From Bacillota bacterium (lineage in GTDB: Bacteria; Bacillota; Clostridia; Christensenellales; UMGS416): a stretch of 9,998 nucleotides of DNA. The number at the start of each line of letters is the position of its first letter. Position 1 is the stretch's first letter. The stretch is from contig JAEYYW010000150.1 in the NCBI GenBank assembly GCA_023428265.1, forward strand, positions 1-9,998, in the 5' to 3' direction. Position numbers and translations under genes: made by a program. Below are positions 1 to 6,523 of the stretch, one piece after another. The notes beneath the pieces are model-generated. The model made no database searches. It was not told where the DNA came from and saw only the letters and a list, made by a program, of their open reading frames with translations.

Positions 1-413
1 TCGCAGACGCAGCGGGCGCCCTCGGCGACCATCCAGACGGCCTCGAATATGTGACCGTCCGGATCCTCGAAGCTGCGCAGGTACATGAAGCCGAGGTCCG
101 TAGGTTCCGGCGCGTTGACGCGGCCGCCGTAGCTCCAGGCGGCTTCCACGATGGCGTCGACCGCCTCGCGGCTCGCCAGGGGAAGACCGACGATTAGGGC
201 CGCTGTCTCGCGAACAGCGGGGACGGCCCTGCCGGTCAGCCTGGCGAAGCCGTCCCTACGGGTGAGCTGAAAGGTGATTCCATCCGACCAGGTCATCGAG
301 CAGACCGCAGCACTGCTGAGCCGGGGGTTTCGACGAAAACCGATCGCCTCGTAGAAGCGACGCGATGCTGTGAGGTCGGTCACTGGCAAGCTGATGAACA
401 CGCCGCCCTTCAT
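1..413 (-). CDS. VOC (glyoxalase/bleomycin-resistance fold) family protein, 3' end beyond the window
   Basis: Partial gene: 137 codons are visible and the frame is still open at the left edge. The N-terminus MKGGVFISLPVTDLTASRRFYEAIGF and the later SFEDPDGHIFEAVWM are the usual first-strand and last-strand signatures of the vicinal-oxygen-chelate fold (beta-alpha-beta-beta-beta modules that bind a metal between paired strands). The His in DGHIFE is the expected late metal or substrate ligand. This subfamily is normally annotated only as a VOC protein, and no substrate can be assigned. The ATG overlaps the stop of the upstream DJ-1/PfpI gene as ATGA (410-413) and has no strong Shine-Dalgarno of its own, so translation is probably coupled. 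Most relatives end shortly after the FEAVWM strand. Here the reading continues as VAEGARCVC, so a short extension is possible but cannot be judged from this window. Confidence 0.9.
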   Translation of the reverse strand, partial: MKGGVFISLPVTDLTASRRFYEAIGFRRNPRLSSAAVCSMTWSDGITFQLTRRDGFARLTGRAVPAVRETAALIVGLPLASREAVDAIVEAAWSYGGRVNAPEPTDLGFMYLRSFEDPDGHIFEAVWMVAEGARCVC

Positions 414-1576
414 GAATCACTCGCGCCGTCCCGACCGCCCGAGGCCGGCGTCGGGTACTCCAATTGCATGGCCACCACCTCCGCCGTGCCCGCGCCATAG
501 CGGCCGCCGATGTCGGCGAGCGTCCGGTTGAGCACAGCCGCAGCCGTTCCGCCGGCCAGCGAGACCTGCCTCCGGGCCCGCGGCGCGCCGACCTGGTCAG
601 GGATCACACGCACCCCGTCGCGGGTTACGACCGGCTCCCGGCTGGCCCCGTAGGACTGGGCGCGCGAACGGTAGGTCCGGGACCAGGCGTCGGCGGCGAG
701 GGCGAGGGCGACGGTGTCGAGATCTGGCTGGAGACCCACCCCCAGGGTCTCGTGGGTCCAGAAGCGGAGGCGGTTGCCGATCACGGTCGAGGCGAAGCGG
801 CGATTGAAGCGGAAGGCGCTGCTGTCGTGGCGCGCGTCCCACCCGGCGAGACCGAGGGTGCGGGCCACGGCCTCCGCCCTGGGTCGGCCGGCGATGGCCT
901 CGACCAGCGTCAGACTCATGGGCAGGGATGCCGTAATGCCGGTCGTGGTCACGAAACGGCCGTCGACTACAAAGCGGCGATCCTTCACGTAGCGAACATC
1001 GGGGTGCGTCTTGCGAAGGCCGCGCAGAAAATACCAGTGGGTCGTGGCGTCGCGTCCATCGAGGAGATCGGTATTGGCCAGCACGCGCGCGCCGGCGCAG
1101 ACACCGATGACCACGGCGCCCCGCTCCGCCTGCCGGCGGATCCACGCCAGCACCGCGGCATTGTCGTCGCGGCTCATCGCCGGCACGATCACATAGTCCG
1201 CCCCGTCCGGAAACCTCTCGTCGAACTCGGCGATGGTCGCATCCGGCAGGACGGCGAGGGCGGGATAAAGCCTTACCGGGCCGGGGGTGACGGCCAGGGC
1301 CCACACCTCTCCCACGTCGGCCCGCCGCAGGACCGACATCGGCATGAGATAATCCGTGGTCTCCGTGGCGTCGTTGAGGCCGATCACGGCGATCACGGGA
1401 CGCGCCCGCTTTGGGGGTCGGAGGGCGGCGAGGGTGCGCGCGGTCTCGGCGGAAGGGATGGGCGGCGGATTGGCGGCGGACGGCGGTGGAGGCAGCATGG
1501 AGAAGACGACGACGGCTCCGATCAGGGCGAGGGCGGCAAGCGCCCCGATCGCCCGGGCGAGGGGAAAGGGTCTCAC
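410..1576 (-). CDS. Membrane-anchored DJ-1/PfpI (class I glutamine amidotransferase-like) family protein
   Basis: A 388-residue protein starting with GTG; a GGAG lies 7 nt upstream. Residues ~7-28 form one hydrophobic segment (uncleaved anchor or signal), followed by a Pro-rich linker. Residues ~60-230 are the DJ-1/PfpI domain: the strand VIAVIGLNDATETTDYLMP, the nucleophile elbow GVCAGARVLA with Cys160, then THW (His180) and TTGITASLPMSL. These correspond to the core motifs of isocyanide hydratase and of the sensor domain of GlxA-type AraC regulators. There is no helix-turn-helix. Residues 231-388 are an additional region (HDSSAFRFNRRF, WSRTYRSRAQSYG) that I believe recurs in related membrane-linked DJ-1 proteins but has no known function. 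The gene overlaps both neighbours by 4 nt (GTGA upstream, ATGA downstream), which argues for an operon. The enzymatic role is unknown; the catalytic Cys suggests a hydrolase, hydratase or amidase-like activity, which is inference. Confidence 0.88.
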   Translation of the reverse strand: MRPFPLARAIGALAALALIGAVVVFSMLPPPPSAANPPPIPSAETARTLAALRPPKRARPVIAVIGLNDATETTDYLMPMSVLRRADVGEVWALAVTPGPVRLYPALAVLPDATIAEFDERFPDGADYVIVPAMSRDDNAAVLAWIRRQAERGAVVIGVCAGARVLANTDLLDGRDATTHWYFLRGLRKTHPDVRYVKDRRFVVDGRFVTTTGITASLPMSLTLVEAIAGRPRAEAVARTLGLAGWDARHDSSAFRFNRRFASTVIGNRLRFWTHETLGVGLQPDLDTVALALAADAWSRTYRSRAQSYGASREPVVTRDGVRVIPDQVGAPRARRQVSLAGGTAAAVLNRTLADIGGRYGAGTAEVVAMQLEYPTPASGGRDGASDS

Positions 1577-2073
1577 TCAGCCGCTCCGGCCGCGCGTGCG
1601 CGCCGGCATTCGGGCCGGCCTATCCATGCGATGACCAGGGCGACGGCGACGTGGGCGAGAATATCGAGCACCGAGCGGACGCCCTCCCATCTCGGAAATA
1701 CGCCCGGCCAGCGCAGCGGCAGGACGATCAGGTACATCGCCACATAGAGTCCAAGGCCATAGACCGCGGCGGCGGCGAGGCGGCGCCTTTGCACCGCCTC
1801 GAGTCGGGCCGGTCCGATGATCCACACGGTCGCCATGACCAGCGCGACGGCGAAATGGGTGGCGAGACCGAGGCCGACGGGGGCGAGACCCTCGTCGAAG
1901 GCGGCGCGTCCGATCCAGCCGCTGGCCACGCCCCGCCAGGGAAGGGTGATCGAGCCGGCGTCGGCGAGGCCTCGTGCGGTTGCGTAGACCAGATCCACCA
2001 GGCCGGCGGCCAGGCCCGCCTTGATGACCCGGACGAGAGTGCGGGACGGGGCGCCGCAAGTGGGAGTCGACAT
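1573..2073 (-). CDS. Small four-helix membrane protein of unknown function (YagU/DUF1440-like)
   Basis: A 166-residue protein with four hydrophobic segments at about 15-35, 65-86, 99-119 and 133-151. The pattern AGLAAGLVDLVYA, then RGVASGWIGRAAFDEGLAPVGLG, then LATHFAVALVMA, is familiar from small uncharacterised inner-membrane proteins of proteobacteria that resemble the YagU/DUF1440 group. The family assignment is from memory of the motif and is tentative. The ATG at 2073 has a clear AAAGGA with 8 nt spacing. The stop overlaps the GTG of the DJ-1/PfpI gene (GTGA, 1573-1576), so this is probably the first gene of a three-gene coupled operon. His73 and His141 sit in or next to membrane segments and Asp27 is in the first helix; whether they matter is unknown. 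Confidence 0.8.
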   Translation of the reverse strand: MSTPTCGAPSRTLVRVIKAGLAAGLVDLVYATARGLADAGSITLPWRGVASGWIGRAAFDEGLAPVGLGLATHFAVALVMATVWIIGPARLEAVQRRRLAAAAVYGLGLYVAMYLIVLPLRWPGVFPRWEGVRSVLDILAHVAVALVIAWIGRPECRRARAAGAAE

Positions 2074-2080
2074 TGGGGCT

Positions 2081-2087
2081 GTCCTTT
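2081..2087 (-). promoter_or_regulatory. Shine-Dalgarno of the four-helix membrane protein gene
   Basis: The minus strand reads AAAGGAC here, with AGGA at 2085-2082 and 8 nt to the ATG at 2073. It is the clearest ribosome binding site on the left half of the window and fixes the start of the leading gene of the coupled trio. Confidence 0.75.
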
Positions 2088-2230
2088 TCGAGCCCTCCGA
2101 ATTGGCGTGTGGTCGGCTTCACCGTCGCGCCGCCCCTCATGACCAAAGACATGTTCGGATGGCGCGTGACCGGCCGATGTCCAGCGCGGACGGGGCCGCC
2201 GCGGGTCGCGGACTCGGCCGGGCGCATCCG

Positions 2231-2674
2231 CTATCGGAGCAGGGCCGCGGCTGAGGTCCGGCTGCGGGGCGCCTGGAGGCGATAGCTGTCTTCAATGCCC
2301 TCGGCGACATCGTCCCAGTCCATGACTGCGTCGAGGTTCACGCCTACGAGATCCGGCGCCCACGGGATCTTGAAGTAGGGGGCCTGATCGAACCGCTCCG
2401 GCCGCCGCGAATGCGGGCCAACCCTGAAGGCGAGGACGGCGACGGGACCCTGAAGCCCCGAGGCCGCGGCGAAGGCCGGCGGCCAGCCGTTCTCAATGGC
2501 GACAAAATGCGCGAATATCTGACCGCGCACGCGCCAGCGGATGGCCGCCCCGACCGCTTCTTCGCGAACGCCGGGAAAGCGATAGGTCGTCGCGCGAAGA
2601 CGGCCGAGAAGCCGTTCCCGCGAGACCCGGGCGGGGACAGCCCACCGGGTCGTCGCCTGCCCGGCGGCTGTCAT
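2231..2674 (-). CDS. MmcQ/YjbR family protein
   Basis: A 147-residue protein if started at the ATG at 2674. A GTG at 2749 would add 25 residues that look low-complexity and lack a ribosome binding site. The chosen start is preceded by a G-rich stretch (GGGGGCGA), a weak Shine-Dalgarno. The order of motifs fits the MmcQ/YjbR fold (a double-wing-like fold once proposed to bind DNA): RFPGVREEAV near residue 32, a strand with WRVRGQIFAHF, the VLAFRV strand, then APYFKIPWAPDLVGVNLDAV, and the C-terminal helix VAEGIEDSYRLQAP. No catalytic residues are known for the family and the cellular role is not established. It lies 157 bp upstream of the membrane-protein operon on the same strand and 200 bp downstream of the MocR gene, separated from the latter by a strong hairpin, so it may have its own promoter. 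I saw no clear promoter boxes. Confidence 0.78.
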   Translation of the reverse strand: MTAAGQATTRWAVPARVSRERLLGRLRATTYRFPGVREEAVGAAIRWRVRGQIFAHFVAIENGWPPAFAAASGLQGPVAVLAFRVGPHSRRPERFDQAPYFKIPWAPDLVGVNLDAVMDWDDVAEGIEDSYRLQAPRSRTSAAALLR

Positions 2675-2797
2675 ACTCGTTCGCCCCCGGCCTGCATCTG
2701 GTCGTACCACATCGATCTGCGCTGGCAGGGCCGCCAGATTGAGGGTCACTTGCCGGCGGCGTCGCGCCTGCCGTCATGACCAGGCGCACGATTCAAT

Positions 2798-2829
2798 GGG
2801 GGAGGCGCCTCGCCGGACGCGCCGCCCCC
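2798..2829 (-). terminator. Strong GC-rich hairpin after the MocR gene
   Basis: The arms GGGGG-A-GGCGC (2798-2808) and GCGCC-G-CCCCC (2819-2829) pair as ten base pairs with one A/G mismatch around a 10-nt loop. It begins 46 nt past the MocR stop (2875) and before the MmcQ/YjbR start. No U-rich run follows in the minus direction (it continues as ATTGAATCG), so termination is a guess from position and stability. It is the only notable structure in the 200-bp gap 2675-2874. Confidence 0.5.
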
Positions 2830-2874
2830 CTCCGGCGTCGTCCCTGGCCGCTGCCGCTTGCGCCATCGCTGCAG

Positions 2875-4287
2875 CTAGCCGACCGCGCGGCGTAGCCGGG
2901 CCGCCGCCTCTACGGCCGCGCCTTCCGGGAGATTAGTGAAGCTCATCAGCAGCCCCTCGCCGACGTCGTGCTTGAACGCCTGCTCCGAAAGCGGGTGCGG
3001 CATGAGCCCGTGTTCGCGGGCCCGTCGGGCTTGCTCGACATCCGGGCCGAAGCCAGAGAGCCGAGCGAGCAGGTGGAGGCCGCCCCCCTGGAAGGTGATC
3101 TCGGCCGCCGCCCCGAACGCGTCCGCGAGCGCCGCCGCCAGAGCGTCTCTCCGCCGCCGGTAATGAAGTCGCATGCGCCGAAGGTGCCGAGCGAAGTGGC
3201 CCTCGGCCAGAAAGGCCGCGACCACCGCCTGACCGTGCGCCGGACAGCCGCGATGGAGGTCGGTGCAGGCCCGCCGCGCGGCCGGGAGAAGACTGGCGGG
3301 AACCACCAGATAGCCGAGCCGCAGCGACGGGAACAGAGTCTTGCTGAAGCTTCCCGCGTAGAAGACGCGGTCCGCTCGATCGAGGCTCTTGAGCGCAGGC
3401 GGACGCCGGCCGCTGTAGTGGAACTCGCAGTCGTAGTCGTCCTCCAGAATCCAGGCGTCCTGTTCGCTGGCCCAGGCGAGAAGGGCGTGTCGGCGCGCCA
3501 GCGACATTGTATGGCCGAGCGGAAACTGGTGGGCTGGGGTGACCACGGCCAGGCGCGCCGTGTCGTCGAGCGCTCGCGCGACCTCTAGCCGAATCCCGGA
3601 CGCGTCGACCGGGACCGGCGTGATCCGGGCCGAGCGCGCTTTGAGCGCCTCGGCTGCGAAGCCATACCCGGGGTCCTCCATCCACACCGAGTCCTGGCGC
3701 CCCAGCACGAGATCGGCGACCAGGTTCACCGCGCCTTGATAGCCGCTGGTCACGATTATCCGTTCCGGTGAGCATGCGACGCCGCGCGCCAACACCAGAT
3801 AGGCCGCCACCGCTTCGCGCAGCGCGGCCAGTCCCGTGGGGTCAGGATAGGTCAGTCCGCCTGCTTCCGACCTGCGGGCTTCGCGGGCGGCGAGCCGGGC
3901 CCAGGCCTTGCGGGGAAACAGGTCGAGGGCGGGAACGCCCAACCGGAACGGAAGCCAGTATTCATCGACGACACGGGCCTGGCCGAGTGCTGAGCGGTCA
4001 TGGGGCCGCTTCATCCTGCCCCAGTCCACAGCTGTGGAGACGAAGGTCCCCTGCTGCCGGCGGGCGACCAGAAACCCTTCCTCGGCCAGCCGGGAGTATG
4101 CGAGATCTATCGTCCCGCGCGCGACGTTGAGCTGGGAGGCCAGGCTGCGGGTCGAAGCGAGGCGCTGCCCTCCCCGGATGCGACCCTCGATCACGGCGGC
4201 CCTCACTGCATCGTAGACCTGGTGCTGGATCGGGACCGAGGAGGCCCGATCGATGCGGGCCGGGCAGGGGGCCGCCTTGTTTGTCAT
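2875..4287 (-). CDS. MocR/GabR-type regulator: GntR winged helix fused to PLP-dependent aminotransferase-fold domain
   Basis: A full-length 470-residue protein, the usual size for the MocR family. Residues ~15-85 form the GntR winged helix-turn-helix: PIQHQVYDAVRAAVIEGRI, then LASTRSLASQLNVARGTIDLAYSRL, then the wing EGFLVARRQQGTFVS. Residues ~110-470 form the aminotransferase fold type I effector domain: YPDPTGLAALREAVAAYL, the cofactor-binding Asp283 and Tyr285 in LEDDYDCEF, and Schiff-base Lys316 in SFSKTLFPSLRLGY. The 33-residue spacing Asp283-Lys316 equals that of GabR as I remember it (Asp279, Lys312). Such proteins sense PLP or a PLP-amino-compound adduct and usually control a divergent gene plus themselves. 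The ligand cannot be told from sequence; PdxR, GabR and TauR are characterised relatives, and nothing nearby (no pdx, gab or tau gene) favours one of them. The gene is divergent from the cytochrome b-like gene, with a candidate operator between. Confidence 0.94.
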   Translation of the reverse strand: MTNKAAPCPARIDRASSVPIQHQVYDAVRAAVIEGRIRGGQRLASTRSLASQLNVARGTIDLAYSRLAEEGFLVARRQQGTFVSTAVDWGRMKRPHDRSALGQARVVDEYWLPFRLGVPALDLFPRKAWARLAAREARRSEAGGLTYPDPTGLAALREAVAAYLVLARGVACSPERIIVTSGYQGAVNLVADLVLGRQDSVWMEDPGYGFAAEALKARSARITPVPVDASGIRLEVARALDDTARLAVVTPAHQFPLGHTMSLARRHALLAWASEQDAWILEDDYDCEFHYSGRRPPALKSLDRADRVFYAGSFSKTLFPSLRLGYLVVPASLLPAARRACTDLHRGCPAHGQAVVAAFLAEGHFARHLRRMRLHYRRRRDALAAALADAFGAAAEITFQGGGLHLLARLSGFGPDVEQARRAREHGLMPHPLSEQAFKHDVGEGLLMSFTNLPEGAAVEAAARLRRAVG

Positions 4288-4310
4288 GGCCTAATCCAAT
4301 TCGCTTCTTA

Positions 4311-4331
4311 TGGCCCTTGTCATTGGTCCAG
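4311..4331. promoter_or_regulatory. Candidate MocR operator: 13-bp-spaced direct repeat in the divergent gap
   Basis: The plus strand carries TGGCCC at 4311-4316 and TGGTCC at 4324-4329, a direct repeat with a 13-bp period (minus strand: GGACCA then GGGCCA). On the minus strand the distal copy reads CTGGACCAAT, which resembles the CTGGAC-type half-sites I recall for TauR-like MocR regulators. Direct-repeat operators between the regulator and a divergent target are typical of the family. The binding assignment is inference. Confidence 0.45.
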
Positions 4332-4381
4332 ATAGCCCGCCCTCTCGTCAGGAGACAACCATTCGTACTGTGTAGAGAAAC

Positions 4382-5425
4382 ATGACCGAAGCGGCCGAGG
4401 TGGACACGCGCGGCGCCACAATCGCGCTCCTGGCCCGAAAGGCCGTCTGGTTGGCGCCGTTCGCGGCCGCCGTCGCCTACCCATTCCTGCTGAAAGGCTT
4501 CAGCCTCGCCGTAACGCGGCCGATCTCCGGCCTCGACCTCGGCATGGCGGCGATCCTCCTGGTGGCGGCGGTCGCCACCCCCCTGAGCGGCCTGGCGTGG
4601 GCGACGCGCCTCGGGCAAGGCGGGGCGTTCACGGCGTTCGAGCGCTGCGCCAGGCGTCTGGCCTGCTTCGCCGTGGCGGCCCCCCCGCTTTTCGTTTTCA
4701 CCGGCGTCGCCGGCGGCCTGATCGGCAGCCCCCTCGCCGATGAACTGACATGGGTCGGATTCTGGGCGATCCTTCTCGTCCTCACCTTCATGGGTTCCAG
4801 CGAGGCGCGGCCCGCCACGTTCCCGCCCAGTATGCGGGTCTGGAGGGTGGCGCACGGCATTTCGGCGACGCTCATCCTCCTCTTCGTCGGATTTCACCTC
4901 GCCAACCATCTGACGGGCTGGCTTGGAGAAACCACTCACAGGGCGATGATGGAGACCGGCCGAACCCTCTATCGGATGCCGGCGGTGGAAGCTGGCCTCG
5001 TCGGCCTGCTGTTGTTCCAGGCCGTCAGCGGGATGCGGTTGGCCTGGGTGCGAAGCGCCGATCGGCAGGACGGCTACGGGGCCGTCCAGCTCCTGTCAGG
5101 CGTCTATCTCTTCGCCTTCATCTTCACCCACCTGACCTCGGCATTGGTGTCGGCGCGCTGGATCCGCGGGATCGAGACGGACTGGGCCTGGGCCACCGGG
5201 GCCCCCGACGGCCTGCTGCTGGACGACTGGAATATCCGTCTGTTGCCGCATTACCTGCTTGGCTCATTCTTCGTTCTCGCCCACCTCGCCTCCGGCCTGC
5301 GGCAGGTTCTGCTCGCCCACGGCGTCTCTGGGGGCCAGGCGAACCGGATCTGGTTCGCCGGGTTGTTCTGCAGCGCCCTGGTCGCTGCGTTCATCGTCCT
5401 TGCGCTCGTGGGAGGTCGCATCTGA
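4382..5425 (+). CDS. Polytopic membrane protein with succinate-dehydrogenase-cytochrome-b-like C-terminal half
   Basis: A 347-residue protein with about nine hydrophobic segments (roughly 22-43, 52-73, 92-116, 122-137, 155-177, 201-220, 236-256, 290-310, 323-343). From residue 153 the sequence WRVAHGISATLILLFVGF, followed by HLANHLTGW, LFQAVSGMRL, FIFTHLTSA and HYLLGSFFVLAHLASGLR, looks like the five-helix heme b subunit (SdhC/FrdC type) of succinate:quinone oxidoreductases. Candidate heme ligands are His158, His172, His176, His250, His290 and His301. The N-terminal ~150 residues add about four helices that I do not recognise. No flavoprotein or iron-sulfur subunit gene is adjacent. The protein therefore may be a stand-alone cytochrome b-like protein, or only share the fold. 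Only a weak purine stretch (TAGAGAAAC) precedes the ATG. It is transcribed divergently from the MocR gene and is that regulator's most likely target. Confidence 0.72.
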   Translation: MTEAAEVDTRGATIALLARKAVWLAPFAAAVAYPFLLKGFSLAVTRPISGLDLGMAAILLVAAVATPLSGLAWATRLGQGGAFTAFERCARRLACFAVAAPPLFVFTGVAGGLIGSPLADELTWVGFWAILLVLTFMGSSEARPATFPPSMRVWRVAHGISATLILLFVGFHLANHLTGWLGETTHRAMMETGRTLYRMPAVEAGLVGLLLFQAVSGMRLAWVRSADRQDGYGAVQLLSGVYLFAFIFTHLTSALVSARWIRGIETDWAWATGAPDGLLLDDWNIRLLPHYLLGSFFVLAHLASGLRQVLLAHGVSGGQANRIWFAGLFCSALVAAFIVLALVGGRI

Positions 5426-5490
5426 CGACAGGCTTGAGATTTCCGACACCGACTTTGCCCTTGCTTTCGCGGGCCGCGATCGACTCCCCA

Positions 5491-5510
5491 GGTTTCAGGG
5501 AGCCTGAACC
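5491..5510 (+). terminator. Possible terminator hairpin downstream of the cytochrome b-like gene
   Basis: GGTTTCAGG (5491-5499) pairs with CCTGAACC (5503-5510) over eight base pairs with one bulged T and a 3-nt loop. It starts 65 nt past the stop at 5425. It is not followed by a T-run, so its role in termination is uncertain. Confidence 0.35.
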
Positions 5511-5581
5511 CAAGATCTCTGCCACGGGCTGAACTTGACCGCTCGTATGGAGCACTGCTGGAGCAAGGGATCTGTTGCCGA

Positions 5582-5650
5582 TCTTCCCGAGCGGGAAGAC
5601 TGGCTGCCTTGGAGGGGGATCCGGCTGGGAATCTTCCCCTTCGGGAAGAT
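5582..5650. repeat. Pair of similar hairpins (TCTTCCC-loop-GGGAAGA) 50 bp apart
   Basis: Copy 1 is TCTTCCC (5582-5588), a GAGC loop and GGGAAGA (5593-5599). Copy 2 is ATCTTCCC (5631-5638), a CTTC loop and GGGAAGAT (5643-5650). Both are perfect stems of 7 and 8 bp, and similarity continues just beyond the stems (ctgGCtG and tgaGCgG). They could act as a bidirectional terminator pair between convergent genes, as a dyad operator, or as a small REP-like element. Confidence 0.6.
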
Positions 5651-5774
5651 GAGCGGCTGGCTGGCGCTCGTCTGCCGGTCACCCGGTGCGAGTTCATGGT
5701 CTCGACCTACCGATGCCGAAAGTCCGCATCTGAATCGTCAAGACTCCCCAACGGGTTGGAAGTTGCCATTCGGA

Positions 5775-5797
5775 GCGCCGGCTTCCGGTGTAGGCGC
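5775..5797 (-). terminator. Possible terminator hairpin after the orphan gene
   Basis: GCGCC (5775-5779) and GGCGC (5793-5797) form a 5-bp stem around a 13-nt loop, 24 nt beyond the stop of the minus-strand orphan gene. The stem is short and there is no T-run, so this is a weak candidate. Confidence 0.25.
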
Positions 5798-5821
5798 CGC
5801 TGCGCGGGCGGTCGCCGCGGA

Positions 5822-6475
5822 CTAGTTCTGCTTTGGAATCGGCAGCGCCGACACCTTTTCCGGCTTCGTGCTCAGTTCGATCGCGGTCCAGAGCCTGTGC
5901 GCGAAATGGTTCAGGCCATTCCAGATCTCTTGATCCCCTTGGGTGCCCGGCCACGGCTTCATGTGACCTTGGGGACCGATGACTAGCTCCCCGACCAGCT
6001 GGTGCAACGGGCCCGTCGGGCCCAGCCGGAACAGTTCCTTATGCGCCTTGGTCGAGAAATGGATGTGATCCTGTCCGTCCGATCCGGGCGCGCACATCAG
6101 CGTCACGATGTGGTTTTCGTTGGTGTATTCCTTGTTCTGGCCATCCAGAACCGCGTCGCCGGAGAACCTCAGCCAGTGGGGGCTCCAAGGGATGGCGAAA
6201 TCATCGACGACGACATAGCCGCCTGGCTCGAGCCAGAATCTATCGCCGGCTGTGAATGAGAAGGTTCCCTTGAAGTGGCTGGCACCCGTCCAGTGCGAGA
6301 ACTTGATCCAGTTCCCCTCGTGCAGGAGAGGATTCTTGCTATCGTTCGGCTGCACCAAGACCCGTACAGGCGAGTCGTTCACGATCCGCTTGAACCAGAG
6401 AATCGCCAAGGTCGCCTCCCTCGTTAAGGGGATACGCTGCGCCTTCACCAAATCGCCGTCAATCTCGTCGAACAA
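5822..6475 (-). CDS. Unrecognised soluble protein downstream of the RHS toxin and lipoprotein genes
   Basis: A 217-residue protein of no family I recognise. It has no signal peptide or membrane segment and is rich in aromatic residues and histidine, with alternating strand-like stretches (FKGTFSFTAGDRFWLEPGG, YVVVDDFAIPW, HWLRFSGDAVLDG, HIHFSTKAH), suggesting a beta-rich fold, then a helix-like C-terminus (IWNGLNHFAHRLWTAIEL). The only early start codon is TTG at 6475. No ATG or GTG exists between it and the lipoprotein stop at 6524, and the two genes share a reading frame separated by that TAG and 16 sense codons. The next usable start, GTG, is at residue 32 and has no ribosome binding site. 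The gene could be a true third member of the locus (extra immunity or accessory factor), a TTG-initiated gene, or a fragment that lost its own 5' end. An inverted repeat sits directly upstream of the TTG. Confidence 0.62.
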   Translation of the reverse strand: MFDEIDGDLVKAQRIPLTREATLAILWFKRIVNDSPVRVLVQPNDSKNPLLHEGNWIKFSHWTGASHFKGTFSFTAGDRFWLEPGGYVVVDDFAIPWSPHWLRFSGDAVLDGQNKEYTNENHIVTLMCAPGSDGQDHIHFSTKAHKELFRLGPTGPLHQLVGELVIGPQGHMKPWPGTQGDQEIWNGLNHFAHRLWTAIELSTKPEKVSALPIPKQN

Positions 6476-6480
6476 TGATC

Positions 6481-6514
6481 CCGCAGAGGGTGGGACCTTG
6501 AGAGTGCTCTGCGG
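6481..6514 (-). repeat. Perfect 8-bp inverted repeat in the lipoprotein/orphan-gene junction
   Basis: CCGCAGAG (6481-6488) and CTCTGCGG (6507-6514) flank an 18-nt loop. The structure fills most of the 48-bp gap between the lipoprotein stop and the TTG start, ending 5 nt before that start. The only G-rich stretch that could serve as a ribosome binding site lies in its 3' arm, so folding could limit translation or end transcription of the upstream pair. Confidence 0.6.
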
Positions 6515-6523
6515 AGAGGCGCG

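Larger units (their letters stand above)
5426..5821. other. 396-bp convergent intergenic region, no credible gene
   Basis: This gap lies between the 3' ends of the cytochrome b-like gene and the orphan gene at the end of the RHS locus. Short open frames exist on both strands but none has a ribosome binding site or a recognisable product. What it holds is structure: a GGTTTCAGG/CCTGAACC hairpin (5491-5510), two related hairpins (5582-5599 and 5631-5650), and a smaller GCGCC/GGCGC hairpin near the end of the minus-strand gene. It is the boundary between the high-GC left part and the lower-GC RHS locus. Confidence 0.6.

Noticed and set aside
464..1747. Long open frame of 427 codons on the plus strand opposite the DJ-1/PfpI gene
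   Set aside because: It is the antisense shadow of two well-supported minus-strand genes in GC-rich DNA; its product is low-complexity (Gly, Arg, His rich) with no domain.
2933..3775. 280-codon minus-strand frame inside the MocR gene
   Set aside because: It is a frame-shifted shadow of the aminotransferase domain; the true frame keeps the Asp and Lys motifs uninterrupted for 470 residues.
4349..4375. AGGAG followed by GTG-TAG upstream of the cytochrome b-like gene as a possible minimal leader ORF
   Set aside because: The spacing from AGGAG to GTG is about 15 nt, too long for normal initiation, and a start-stop pair is easily found by chance.
3998..4939. 313-codon minus-strand frame spanning the divergent gap
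   Set aside because: It overlaps the MocR N-terminus and the cytochrome b-like gene in other frames, and its product is Arg/Gly/Glu-rich noise typical of a shadow frame.
5535..5825. Small plus-strand frame in the convergent gap
   Set aside because: No ribosome binding site or recognisable product; the coding potential comes from the two hairpin repeats, which fit better as structural elements.
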